DNA of 10,891 bases, taken from Anaerolineales bacterium. GTDB lineage: Bacteria; Chloroflexota; Anaerolineae; Anaerolineales; UBA11858. Where the stretch lies: contig WFTY01000137.1 in the NCBI GenBank assembly GCA_015485245.1, positions 1-10,891 of the forward strand. The letters are read 5' to 3'. The position numbers and the translations under genes are program-made. The notes beneath the pieces are model-generated. The model did not search any database and had not been told where the DNA came from. It was given only the letters and a program-made list of their open reading frames with translations. Shown here one piece after another: positions 1 through 5,843 of the stretch; position 1 is the first letter of the stretch; the number at the start of each line of letters is the position of its first letter.

Positions 1-1
1 C

Positions 2-679
2 CTCAAGGCCGAGGGCGTGGACCTTCCCGGCGTCTACCAGGCCACCGAATTTCTCATCCGCGCCAACGTCCGCCCCGAGCTGCTGCCGGAGGACATGCGC
101 GAGCCGCTGGAGATCGGCGATAAAGTTGTGGTGATCGGCGGCGGCGACACCGCCTCCGACGCCCTGCGCTCAGCGCTGCGCCTGGGCGCAAAACAGGTCA
201 CCTGCCTCTATCGGCGCACCGAAAAAGAGATGCCCGGTGGACGCAAAGACCGCAAACTGGCGCGCGAAGAAGGCGCCACCTACCAGTTCCTCACCCAACC
301 CATCCGCTTCATCGCTGGCGAAGATGGCCGCCTGGCAGCGGTGGAATGCCTGCGGATGGAGTTAGGCGAACCCGATGAATCCGGGCGCCGCCGCCCCGTG
401 CCGATCGAAGGCTCCAACTTCATCGTCGAGGCAGACACCGCCGTGCTGGCCCTGGGTTACTGGCCAGACGAAACCATCGGCAAAACCACACCCGATCTGG
501 AAACCTACAACTGGGGCCTGATCGTCACTGATCCGGAGACCGGTGCCACATCACGCCCCGGCGTGTACGCTGGCGGCGACGCTGCCACCGGCCCCGACCT
601 GGTGGTCACCGCCATGGTGGCCGGGCGCAAAGCAGCCTGGGCGATCGACGAATACCTGCACCAGCAAGATAATAAATAA
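2..679 (+). CDS. GltD-like FAD/NAD(P)H oxidoreductase, C-terminal part (partial at 5' edge)
   Basis: The gene enters from the left edge already in frame, so only its last 225 residues are visible. Relatives are the small subunit of glutamate synthase and similar flavoproteins that pass electrons from NAD(P)H through FAD to a partner subunit. A second Rossmann dinucleotide-binding motif (VVVIGGGDTASD) lies at about positions 130-165. It is followed by the YRRTEKEMPGGR segment typical of this family after the glycine motif. Near the C-terminus, GVYAGGDAATGPDLV is the FAD-binding motif close to the flavin ribityl chain. The N-terminal iron-sulfur cysteines of true GltD would lie outside the window, so GltD cannot be told apart from NfnB-like or other GltD-domain subunits. 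A hairpin follows the stop codon. Family assignment is firm, exact role is not. Confidence 0.88.
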   Translation, partial: LKAEGVDLPGVYQATEFLIRANVRPELLPEDMREPLEIGDKVVVIGGGDTASDALRSALRLGAKQVTCLYRRTEKEMPGGRKDRKLAREEGATYQFLTQPIRFIAGEDGRLAAVECLRMELGEPDESGRRRPVPIEGSNFIVEADTAVLALGYWPDETIGKTTPDLETYNWGLIVTDPETGATSRPGVYAGGDAATGPDLVVTAMVAGRKAAWAIDEYLHQQDNK

Positions 680-696
680 CCTCTCACCAACCAACA

Positions 697-740
697 CACA
701 GACTTCCGGAGTCCTGGCGGCTTCGGAAGTCTGTGGTTAT
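697..740 (+). terminator. Hairpin after the GltD-like gene, probable terminator
   Basis: A perfect 12-bp inverted repeat (CACAGACTTCCG at 697-708 and CGGAAGTCTGTG at 724-735) encloses a 15-nt loop. It starts 18 nt after the stop codon. Only a weak T-rich run (GGTTATTCT) follows, so it is either a modest intrinsic terminator or a processing/stability hairpin. It overlaps the region just upstream of the next gene's candidate -10 box. Confidence 0.6.
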
Positions 741-747
741 TCTGCGG

Positions 748-753
748 TACAAT
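748..753 (+). promoter_or_regulatory. Candidate -10 element (TACAAT) for the PfkB-family kinase
   Basis: TACAAT ends 13 nt before the ATG. No good -35 hexamer is seen 16-18 nt upstream, because that space is taken by the right arm of the preceding hairpin. If used, transcription would start near 760 and leave a leader of about 7 nt, too short for a ribosome binding site. None is visible before the ATG. Confidence 0.4.
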
Positions 754-766
754 CAGGCCAACGCCC

Positions 767-1783
767 ATGGACGCAACCCCCGCCTATCTGTTCGCCGGAA
801 AGCTGACCCGCGACTTCTACATCACCGCCGACGACCGCCCGGTCATTGACGTCCCGGGCGGCAACCTGCTCTACGCCGCCGTGGGGATGAAAATCTGGGA
901 GACCGCAACGCCGGGGCTGATCGCCCGCGTGGGCGAAGATTACCCCCAAACCTGGATCGCCGACCTGCAACACAAGGGGTTTAACACCCACGGTGTGCAT
1001 GTGCTTCCCCAGGCGCTGGATTTGCGCGATTTCTACGTCTTCCGCGATTCGCTCACCCCCCAACACCAGGACCCGGTGACTCACTTCGCTCGCCTGGGCA
1101 TACCTTTCCCCAAAGTGCTGCTGGGATACCGCGTCCCTGGCGAGACGCCGATGGACAGCCGCACCACCCTCGGACCGCTCTCCATCCGCCAAAACGACAT
1201 CCCTCGCGAGTACGCGGACGCCTCGGCGGCGCACATCTGCCCGCTGGACTTCATGACCCACAGCCTGCTCCCGGCTGTCCTGCGCCAGCATGGCATCACC
1301 ACCGTGACAATCGATCCCGCCGCGGGATACATGAACCCCACCTTTTTCAACAACATCCCCAGCCTGCTCCCCGGCCTGACCGCCTTCATCCCCGCCGAGG
1401 AGGATTTGCGCGCTCTCTTCGAACGGCAGAGCGACGACATCTGGGAGATGGCCGAGGCGCTGGCGGGTTACGGCTGCGATATCATCGTGGTCAAACGCGG
1501 GGAGCGCGGTCAGTTGCTGTACGACAGCGCGGCGAAAACGCGCTGGGAGATCCCCGCTTATCCGGGAAGGATAGCGAATCCAATCGGCGCTGGCGACGCC
1601 TTTTGCGGCGGTTTCCTCGTCGGCTACCGGCGGACGTTTGACCCCCTGGACGCCGTGTTGCATGGCAACATCTCCGCTTCGCTGGTTTGCGAAGGCGAAG
1701 GAGTGTTCTACGCCCTGGACGCCACGCCCGGCCTGGCTGAAGCCCGACGCGAGGCGCTGCGTTCCATGGCGCGCAAAATCTAG
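767..1783 (+). CDS. PfkB/ribokinase-family carbohydrate kinase
   Basis: A 338-residue PfkB-family kinase, which transfers the ATP gamma-phosphate to a sugar, nucleoside or related hydroxyl compound. The N-terminal half carries the substrate-side region (PGGNLLYAAVG near residues 30-40, GLIARVGEDYP near 50-60). The C-terminal signature is NPIGAGDAFCGGFLVGY at 271-287. GAGD at 274-277 forms the anion hole, with Asp277 as the expected catalytic base, and Pro replaces the more usual Thr in front of it. VKRGERG at 242-248 matches the nucleotide-binding strand. The substrate cannot be deduced. There is no Shine-Dalgarno sequence before the ATG, which fits a very short leader. The TAG stop shares bases with the lysS stop (CTAG at 1780-1783), so the two convergent genes overlap by 4 bases with no terminator between them. 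Confidence 0.88.
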   Translation: MDATPAYLFAGKLTRDFYITADDRPVIDVPGGNLLYAAVGMKIWETATPGLIARVGEDYPQTWIADLQHKGFNTHGVHVLPQALDLRDFYVFRDSLTPQHQDPVTHFARLGIPFPKVLLGYRVPGETPMDSRTTLGPLSIRQNDIPREYADASAAHICPLDFMTHSLLPAVLRQHGITTVTIDPAAGYMNPTFFNNIPSLLPGLTAFIPAEEDLRALFERQSDDIWEMAEALAGYGCDIIVVKRGERGQLLYDSAAKTRWEIPAYPGRIANPIGAGDAFCGGFLVGYRRTFDPLDAVLHGNISASLVCEGEGVFYALDATPGLAEARREALRSMARKI

Positions 1784-3300
1784 TCTCCTCTGCTACGCAG
1801 ATGGGGGAACAAGATCACTTCCCGGATGCTGTGTTGATCGGTGAGCAACATCGTCAGGCGATCCACACCCATACCAAAACCGCCGTTGGGGGGCATACCG
1901 TACCGCATGGCGCGCAGGTAATCCTCATCCATTGGATGGCGCTCTTCATCATCGGCGTCGTAATCGCGCCCCATCTCGAGGAAACGCGCTTCTTGATCCA
2001 GGGGATCGTTCAACTCGGTGAAAGCGTTGCACAGTTCCATGCCGCCGATGAAGCCCTCAAACCGCTCCACTGTCTGCGGATCACCGGGAATGGATTTCGC
2101 CAACGGGGAGATATCACGCGGGTAGTTATAAAGAAAAGTGGGCTGGATCAGGTTCGGCTCCAGGTATGTGCTGAGCAGCGCGTCAATCAGTTTGCCGCGC
2201 GGCGCGCCGGGCTTAGGCTCCATACCTTTTGCCTGCATCGCCGCCGCCAGGCTCTCCGCCGTAGGGTGCTGCTGGATGTCAATACCTGTGGCATCCAGCA
2301 AACCTTGACGCAGCTCAATCCGCTTCCAGGGCGGGTCGAGGTTGATCTCGTGACCCTGGTAGGAGAAAGTACGTCTCCCCAGAACGCGATCAGCCACAAA
2401 AGCCAGCATTTCTTCGGTCAGGGCCATCACCTGCTCATAATCAGCATACGCCCAATAGAACTCCAACTGAGTGAACTCCGGGTTGTGCTTGAACGAAACG
2501 CCTTCATTGCGAAAATCGCGCCCGATTTCATACACCTTCTCCAGGTTGCCCACCAGCAAGCGTTTGAGATAAAGCTCAAAAGAAATGCGCAGATAGAGGT
2601 CTTGTTTGAGTTGGTTGTGATGGGTGATGAAAGGTTGCGCCGCGGCGCCGCCGTAAATCGGCTGTAGAATGGGGGTCTCCACTTCAAGAAAATCGTGCTC
2701 ATCCATAAAGTCGCGCAAGGCGCGCACGATGGCGGCGCGCTTGCGAAAGATAGCGCGCACCTCGGGGTTGACCGCCAGATCAGCGTAACGCTGGCGGAAG
2801 CGGGTTTCCGGATCGCTCAACGTGGCATGGGAAACCACCTCGCCATCCACCACCTCGTCTTTGGCGGCAGGCAGCGGCGTGATCGCCTTCGCCAGCATAC
2901 GGAAGTCATCCACCCATAAAGTGACCTCGCCGGAGCGCGTTCGGAACATCCGCCCGCGGGCCTGGATGAAATCGCCCAGGTCAAAATCGCGGTTGAAAAA
3001 TTGCAAGTTTTCCAGGCCGATATCGTTGGCGCGGAAGAACAACTGCACGCGCCCTTCACCATCCTCAATGTGAGCGAAGGTGATCTTCCCCATCGGGCGC
3101 ATAGCACGCAACCGCCCCGCCAGCGTGACCTGCACTTCAGCCTCGCCGCCCTGCGCCTCCACTGCTTCAAACGCCTGAATGGCGGCGCGACTGGTGTGCG
3201 TGCGTTCGGCGCGGGTAGGGTAAGGTTCAATACCGCGCTGACGCAGGGCTTCCAGTTTTTCCAGCCGAATTTTCTCCAACGGGCTGAATTCTCTCGCCAT
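1780..3300 (-). CDS. lysS: Lysine--tRNA ligase, class II
   Basis: A full-length (506 aa) class II lysyl-tRNA synthetase, which charges tRNA-Lys with lysine using ATP in the cytoplasm. Residues about 55-140 form the N-terminal OB-fold anticodon-binding domain (VTLAGRLRAMRPMGKITF). The catalytic domain shows the FLEVETPIL strand of motif 1 near 204-212, then ITHHNQLKQDLYLRIS and YLKRLLVGNLEKVYEIGRDF. Motif 2 is FRNEGVSFKHNPEFTQLE near 263-280. Motif 3 is GGFGMGVDRLTMLL near 473-486, with the conserved arginine in GVDR. The ATG has a good ribosome binding site (AGGAG, 8 nt spacing) placed right after the U-tract of a strong terminator. lysS transcripts therefore probably arise by readthrough from greA or from a promoter I cannot see. 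The stop interlocks with that of the convergent kinase gene. Confidence 0.97.
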   Translation of the reverse strand: MAREFSPLEKIRLEKLEALRQRGIEPYPTRAERTHTSRAAIQAFEAVEAQGGEAEVQVTLAGRLRAMRPMGKITFAHIEDGEGRVQLFFRANDIGLENLQFFNRDFDLGDFIQARGRMFRTRSGEVTLWVDDFRMLAKAITPLPAAKDEVVDGEVVSHATLSDPETRFRQRYADLAVNPEVRAIFRKRAAIVRALRDFMDEHDFLEVETPILQPIYGGAAAQPFITHHNQLKQDLYLRISFELYLKRLLVGNLEKVYEIGRDFRNEGVSFKHNPEFTQLEFYWAYADYEQVMALTEEMLAFVADRVLGRRTFSYQGHEINLDPPWKRIELRQGLLDATGIDIQQHPTAESLAAAMQAKGMEPKPGAPRGKLIDALLSTYLEPNLIQPTFLYNYPRDISPLAKSIPGDPQTVERFEGFIGGMELCNAFTELNDPLDQEARFLEMGRDYDADDEERHPMDEDYLRAMRYGMPPNGGFGMGVDRLTMLLTDQHSIREVILFPHLRSRGD

Positions 3301-3317
3301 GATTGCTGCTCCTGTTT

Positions 3318-3352
3318 AAAAAAAGCCCCGCGCCAGGTTGCTCGCGCGGGGC
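3318..3352 (-). terminator. Intrinsic terminator between greA and lysS
   Basis: On the minus strand GCCCCGCGC (3352-3344) pairs perfectly with GCGCGGGGC (3333-3325) around a 10-nt loop and is followed by seven Ts. This is a textbook Rho-independent terminator, starting 21 nt after the greA stop and ending 17 nt before the lysS ATG. An upstream GGGGC (minus strand, plus coordinates 3365-3369) could pair with the left arm of the terminator. That alternative 5-bp stem is weak evidence for attenuation, since GC-rich sequence pairs easily by chance. Confidence 0.9.
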
Positions 3353-3373
3353 CGAATGGGTCAAGCCCCAGGT

Positions 3374-3844
3374 TCACTCCACCTTAACAATTTTCACCGT
3401 AAACGAACCGTTTGGCGCTTCCACGGTCACCACGTCACCCTTCTTATGGTTGAGCAACGCCCGGCCCAAGGGCGATTCGTTTGAAATCCGCCCGTTGGCC
3501 GGGTCGGCCTCGACAGCGCCGACGATGGTATAGCTCTCCGGCTTAGTGCCGTTTTCCTGGATCGTCACCGTGGTGCCGATCTGCACCACGCCCTTAGGCT
3601 GTTTGTCACTGATCAGCTTGGCGTTTGCCAAAAGCAGTTCCAGTTCTTGAATACGCCCTTCGACAAAAGCCTGTTCGTTGCGCGCCGCGTCGCATTCCGC
3701 GTCCGCGTCCACACCCGCATCGCCATCTTCGAGCGCTTCGCGCAAACGTTCGGCCACTTCCTGGCGGCGGGTTGTGCGTAGATATTCCAGTTCCGCCTGG
3801 AGTTTCTCGTAACCTTCTTTAGTCAGGTATGTTGGTGTCATCAT
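3374..3844 (-). CDS. greA: Transcription elongation factor GreA, with an unusual coiled-coil tip
   Basis: A 156-residue GreA (E. coli GreA has 158). It binds the secondary channel of RNA polymerase and stimulates cleavage of backtracked RNA. Residues 1-80 form the N-terminal coiled coil (YLTKEGYEKLQAELEYL near 6-22, DAARNEQAFVEGRI near 52-65). Residues about 85-156 form the FKBP-like C-terminal domain (ESPLGRALLNHKKGDVV). The start at 3844 is chosen because GGAGG precedes it by 5 nt and the mapped promoter would initiate near 3971. The same frame stays open for 44 more codons upstream, but they would begin before that start site. The tip, normally GD-x-x-EN-AEY, reads GDAGVDADAEC at 41-51. 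The first Asp is kept, the usual Glu-Asn pair is lost, and a 6-bp tandem repeat adds two residues. Family identity is sure; cleavage activity is less so. Confidence 0.95.
   Translation of the reverse strand: MMTPTYLTKEGYEKLQAELEYLRTTRRQEVAERLREALEDGDAGVDADAECDAARNEQAFVEGRIQELELLLANAKLISDKQPKGVVQIGTTVTIQENGTKPESYTIVGAVEADPANGRISNESPLGRALLNHKKGDVVTVEAPNGSFTVKIVKVE
3698..3709. repeat. 6-bp tandem duplication in the greA tip codons
   Basis: CGCGTC occurs twice in direct tandem (3698-3703 and 3704-3709), read on the coding strand as GACGCG twice and encoding Asp-Ala-Asp-Ala. Removing one copy gives GDAGVDAEC, which aligns residue for residue with the E. coli tip GDLKENAEY. This suggests the repeat created a two-residue insertion. 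Confidence 0.7.
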
Positions 3845-3845
3845 G

Positions 3846-3971
3846 CTATCCTCCGCCCCCGCATTCTGTTCCGCCTGGAATGCGTGGTCATAAAATAAGC
3901 AGCATTTCGGGGGCGCTGAAATGCCGCTCTCGTCAGCAGGGATAAAAAAAGGACGCACTTCCCTGCGCCGC
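3846..3971 (-). promoter_or_regulatory. Structured 5' leader of greA, possible attenuator/pseudoknot
   Basis: The roughly 127-nt leader holds three hairpins, in transcription order. (a) GCAGGGA with TCCCTGC (arms 3960-3966 and 3936-3942), with seven Us in its loop. (b) A 10-bp stem with one G-U pair (arms 3918-3927 and 3899-3908) and the 9-nt loop AGCGCCCCC, followed directly by UUAUUUUA, so terminator-like. (c) CGCATTC with GAATGCG (arms 3878-3884 and 3860-3866). The loop of (b) is perfectly complementary over 7-8 bases (3908-3915) to CGGGGGCG at 3854-3861, which directly abuts the GGAGG ribosome binding site. A loop-to-RBS pseudoknot could therefore form. No known riboswitch class is recognised. 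Pairings are seen directly; function is inferred. Confidence 0.5.
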
Positions 3972-3977
3972 GGCAAA

Positions 3978-4006
3978 ATTCTAGCACAAGTTTATCCGCG
4001 TGACAA
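3978..4006 (-). promoter_or_regulatory. sigma70-type promoter of greA
   Basis: On the minus strand TTGTCA (4006-4001) is separated by exactly 17 nt from TAGAAT (3983-3978). Each hexamer differs from consensus at one position. Transcription should start near 3971. Confidence 0.8.
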
Positions 4007-4009
4007 GAC

Positions 4010-4036
4010 TTTCTTTAGAACTTTTGTTCCAAGAAA
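4010..4036. repeat. AT-rich inverted repeat between the deacetylase stop and the greA promoter
   Basis: TTTCTT-TA-GAAC pairs with GTTC-C-AAGAAA around a TTTT loop, giving 6 and 4 bp with a small bulge. It begins immediately after the stop of the upstream deacetylase gene and ends 4 bp before the greA -35 box. It could end the upstream transcript weakly or be a protein-binding dyad. There is no U-tract, so a terminator call is not supported. Confidence 0.35.
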
Positions 4037-4768
4037 TCAGCGCTCCGCCGGCGGCATTTGATAAAGCGCCACCCCTCCGGTCTGCGCAGCATACGCGCGG
4101 ATGGCAGCGCTCATCTCATCCAGGTTATCCCAAAATGTGCTGATTTGCGAACGGTGCGCGGCAACCGCCTCCTCCCAGGCCTGGACGGCTTCGCGCGACA
4201 GCGGAAACACCTCGGGAACGAGCGGATCGGGGGAAAAATCCGTCTGCCACAGCACGTAAGGATAATCAGCGTAGTACCTGCGCTCCATGCTCAGACGTTC
4301 CGCGGCAGTACGCACCAGACGGTGATCCACATGCCCCCCCAGAGCGAGAGGCACCACCAGCCGGGCGTCAGGCGGAAGCTGGCGCGCCAGGATTTGCGTC
4401 AGGTGGGTCACCAGCGCCTCCTCCCCCGGATGCAGCTTACCAAAGATGTCCATCACCTGCAGGTAGTACCAGTCCCCTTCCTCATCCCGACGGTAAATAC
4501 AATCCGGGACGGAAAAATGGCGATACGCCGCACCCATACGTTCGCAAGAGGCAATATCCTCCTCCCGGCGAACAGCGACAGCGCTCCTGCCAGTTCCCCA
4601 ACGGGCGTGCAGGCCCTCGGCAAAGGGCGAGAACGGCCCGGGCGGGGGATCCCCCGCGCAGATCGTCCACACCTGCACGGCATCGCCGCGCTGGGCCTGC
4701 TCCCACAACAAGCCACCCACCGAGAGCGCCACGTCATCCAGATGAGGAGATAGATAAACCCATTCCAT
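4037..4768 (-). CDS. PIG-L/LmbE-family zinc deacetylase
   Basis: A 243-residue protein of the PIG-L/LmbE superfamily, whose members hydrolyse N-acetyl groups from GlcNAc-containing lipids, mycothiol or bacillithiol precursors, or other small conjugates. The zinc motif is SPHLDDVALS at 7-16, the variant of AHPDDE. His9 and Asp12 are probable metal ligands and Asp11 the probable general base. The third ligand comes from GGHVDHR at 144-150, with His146 or His149. No signal peptide or membrane segment is seen, so it is likely cytoplasmic. The start has a TTGAGG ribosome binding site 7 nt upstream. It is divergent from sodN with about 160 bases between start codons, and precedes greA. Thiol-precursor deacetylation (BshB or MshB-like) would suit the redox theme nearby, but nothing in the sequence fixes the substrate. 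Confidence 0.86.
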   Translation of the reverse strand: MEWVYLSPHLDDVALSVGGLLWEQAQRGDAVQVWTICAGDPPPGPFSPFAEGLHARWGTGRSAVAVRREEDIASCERMGAAYRHFSVPDCIYRRDEEGDWYYLQVMDIFGKLHPGEEALVTHLTQILARQLPPDARLVVPLALGGHVDHRLVRTAAERLSMERRYYADYPYVLWQTDFSPDPLVPEVFPLSREAVQAWEEAVAAHRSQISTFWDNLDEMSAAIRAYAAQTGGVALYQMPPAER

Positions 4769-4820
4769 ACATCGGCCTCAAATTCTTCTGCCAGGAATAC
4801 GCAATCACAGCGCAACTTGC

Positions 4821-4849
4821 TTGACAGAATATGCCATCTTATTTATGAT
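4821..4849 (+). promoter_or_regulatory. sigma70-type promoter of sodN
   Basis: TTGACA (4821-4826, perfect consensus), a 17-nt spacer and TATGAT (4844-4849, one mismatch). The predicted start is near 4856, giving a leader of about 72 nt with a small hairpin (GGCGAGG at 4869-4875 with CCTTGCC at 4885-4891). Confidence 0.85.
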
Positions 4850-4857
4850 AGAAATAA
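4839..4857. promoter_or_regulatory. Dyad overlapping the sodN -10 box and start site, candidate operator
   Basis: TTATTT (4839-4844) and AAATAA (4852-4857) form a perfect 6-7-6 inverted repeat centred on the -10 region. This position suits a repressor. A Fur-family regulator (Nur, Fur) would be a natural candidate for a nickel enzyme, but the sequence alone does not identify the protein, and AT-rich dyads occur by chance. Confidence 0.4.
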
Positions 4858-4927
4858 TCCAAATTCCAGGCGAGGGAGAGATCACCTTGCCGGAGCACCT
4901 ACTTACATCAAGACATGGAGGTCTTTC

Positions 4928-5413
4928 ATGTATAAACTCATCAAGGCCCTGGATGCAAAGTTCGGGTTCGAGCAAGCCAGCGCCCATTGTGACGTGCCTT
5001 GCGGCATTTACGATCCTATTGTAGCGCAAATCAGCGCCCTGACCGTCGTCCGCATGATGGATTTGATGGCTGCGCTGGAAGGCGAGGGCGTGGCATACCA
5101 AAACAGCATGTCGCGCTACATTGCCGTCAAAGAAGAGCATGCCGAACAGGCCAAACACGAGATCCGCGTGATCTGGGGCGATTTCATCAAAGCCGATCAC
5201 CTGGCACAACACCCCGAACTCACCGACCTGGTGCACAAGATCATGCAACTGGGCTCCAAGGCTCGTCAGACCGCCGATCGCGAGGTGGGCGTGGCGTTCG
5301 TGGAAGCTATCAACCAGTTCGCCGAGATCTTCTGGGCGATCAAAGGTGTGAAGACCAAGAAAGCTAAAGCGCCCTATGCCCCCGCGCTGGAGATGGTCTA
5401 TCCCGACCTGTAA
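4928..5413 (+). CDS. sodN: Nickel superoxide dismutase precursor
   Basis: A 161-residue NiSOD precursor, which converts superoxide to oxygen and hydrogen peroxide with a nickel cofactor. The diagnostic nickel hook HCDVPCGIYDP sits at residues 20-30, so the mature enzyme would begin at His20. His1, Cys2 and Cys6 of the mature chain are the nickel ligands in characterised NiSODs. Residues 1-19 form the propeptide that must be removed; it is charged and lacks the hydrophobic core of a secretion signal. The rest is the helical-bundle domain, ending in EMVYPDL. The ATG at 4928 has a GGAGG site 6 nt upstream. The frame is open back to 4817, but that lies upstream of the promoter. A SodX-like protease follows across a terminator. 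Identification is secure. Confidence 0.96.
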   Translation: MYKLIKALDAKFGFEQASAHCDVPCGIYDPIVAQISALTVVRMMDLMAALEGEGVAYQNSMSRYIAVKEEHAEQAKHEIRVIWGDFIKADHLAQHPELTDLVHKIMQLGSKARQTADREVGVAFVEAINQFAEIFWAIKGVKTKKAKAPYAPALEMVYPDL

Positions 5414-5434
5414 CCCTGACCAGAAAATTTTCCC

Positions 5435-5476
5435 AAAGGGTGTGTGAGGCGCGGAGCGCCCTGCACACCCTTTTTT
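5435..5476 (+). terminator. Intrinsic terminator between sodN and the SodX-like gene
   Basis: AAAGGGTGTG (5435-5444) pairs with CACACCCTTT (5464-5473). A further GGCGC/GCGCC pairing lies inside, and a run of six Ts begins at 5471. It starts 21 nt after the sodN stop. Partial readthrough would give much sodN mRNA and little protease mRNA, a sensible ratio of substrate to processing enzyme. Confidence 0.85.
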
Positions 5477-5508
5477 GCAACCGGTCACTACGGAACAACG
5501 GCAAAGCC

Positions 5509-5826
5509 ATGCTAAAAATCGTTCGCCTGCGCGGGGAAAGCCTCTCTCCCGAATTTCAGCCCGGTGATTACGTGTTGTTGTGGACAGGAAAGCGTTCACG
5601 GCGCGCTATCCGGGAGGGCGACGTGATCGTCTTTCGCCAGGCCGCCTACGGCACGATGATCAAGCGCGTGCAGCAAATCGAACCTGAGAGCGGCTGGCTA
5701 CATGTGCGCGGCACACACCCTCACAGCGTGGACAGCAACCGCTTCGGCCCCATCCATCCGGAGGAAGTCATCGGCAAGGTAATCGCTCACCTCCGCCGCC
5801 CGCGCGAGGAGATCAATCAATCCTGA
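5509..5826 (+). CDS. sodX: SodX-like nickel superoxide dismutase maturation protease
   Basis: A 105-residue protein of the signal peptidase I/LexA-type (S24/S26) Ser-Lys protease fold. Known SodX proteins remove the NiSOD propeptide so that the N-terminal His can bind nickel. The nucleophile motif GESLSPEFQPGDYVLL matches the family G-x-S-x-x-P pattern with Ser11. The general-base Lys52 lies in GTMIKRV, and DSNRFGPI near 75-82 matches the conserved box that follows. No N-terminal transmembrane anchor is visible, unlike exported-protein signal peptidases, which fits a cytoplasmic substrate. I prefer the ATG at 5509 because homology begins there. The frame is open back to 5440, inside the terminator hairpin. 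The ribosome binding site is poor, so expression may be low. Confidence 0.86.
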   Translation: MLKIVRLRGESLSPEFQPGDYVLLWTGKRSRRAIREGDVIVFRQAAYGTMIKRVQQIEPESGWLHVRGTHPHSVDSNRFGPIHPEEVIGKVIAHLRRPREEINQS

Positions 5827-5843
5827 GAGGCTTGATGCTGCAA

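Noticed and set aside
737..1663. 308-codon ORF antisense to the PfkB kinase
   Set aside because: Shadow frame in GC-rich coding DNA, no recognisable domain, entirely opposite a well-supported kinase.
1801..2667. 288-codon ORF antisense to lysS
   Set aside because: Opposite strand of a clear synthetase; composition is that of a reverse-complement shadow.
3301..3373. T-box-type leader for lysS
   Set aside because: The gap is too short for the specifier stem and shows no T-box consensus; only a simple terminator is present.
3845..3976. 44-codon in-frame extension of greA upstream of 3844
   Set aside because: The promoter predicts a start near 3971, downstream of the ATG at 3976. The region is filled with hairpins, and the ATG at 3844 has a strong GGAGG site and matches the GreA N-terminus.
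4817..4927. 37-codon in-frame extension of sodN
   Set aside because: It begins upstream of the consensus -35 box. ATG 4928 has a GGAGG site at ideal spacing and gives a normal NiSOD propeptide.
5440..5508. In-frame extension of the SodX-like gene
   Set aside because: It lies within the terminator hairpin, and homology to the protease fold begins at the ATG at 5509.
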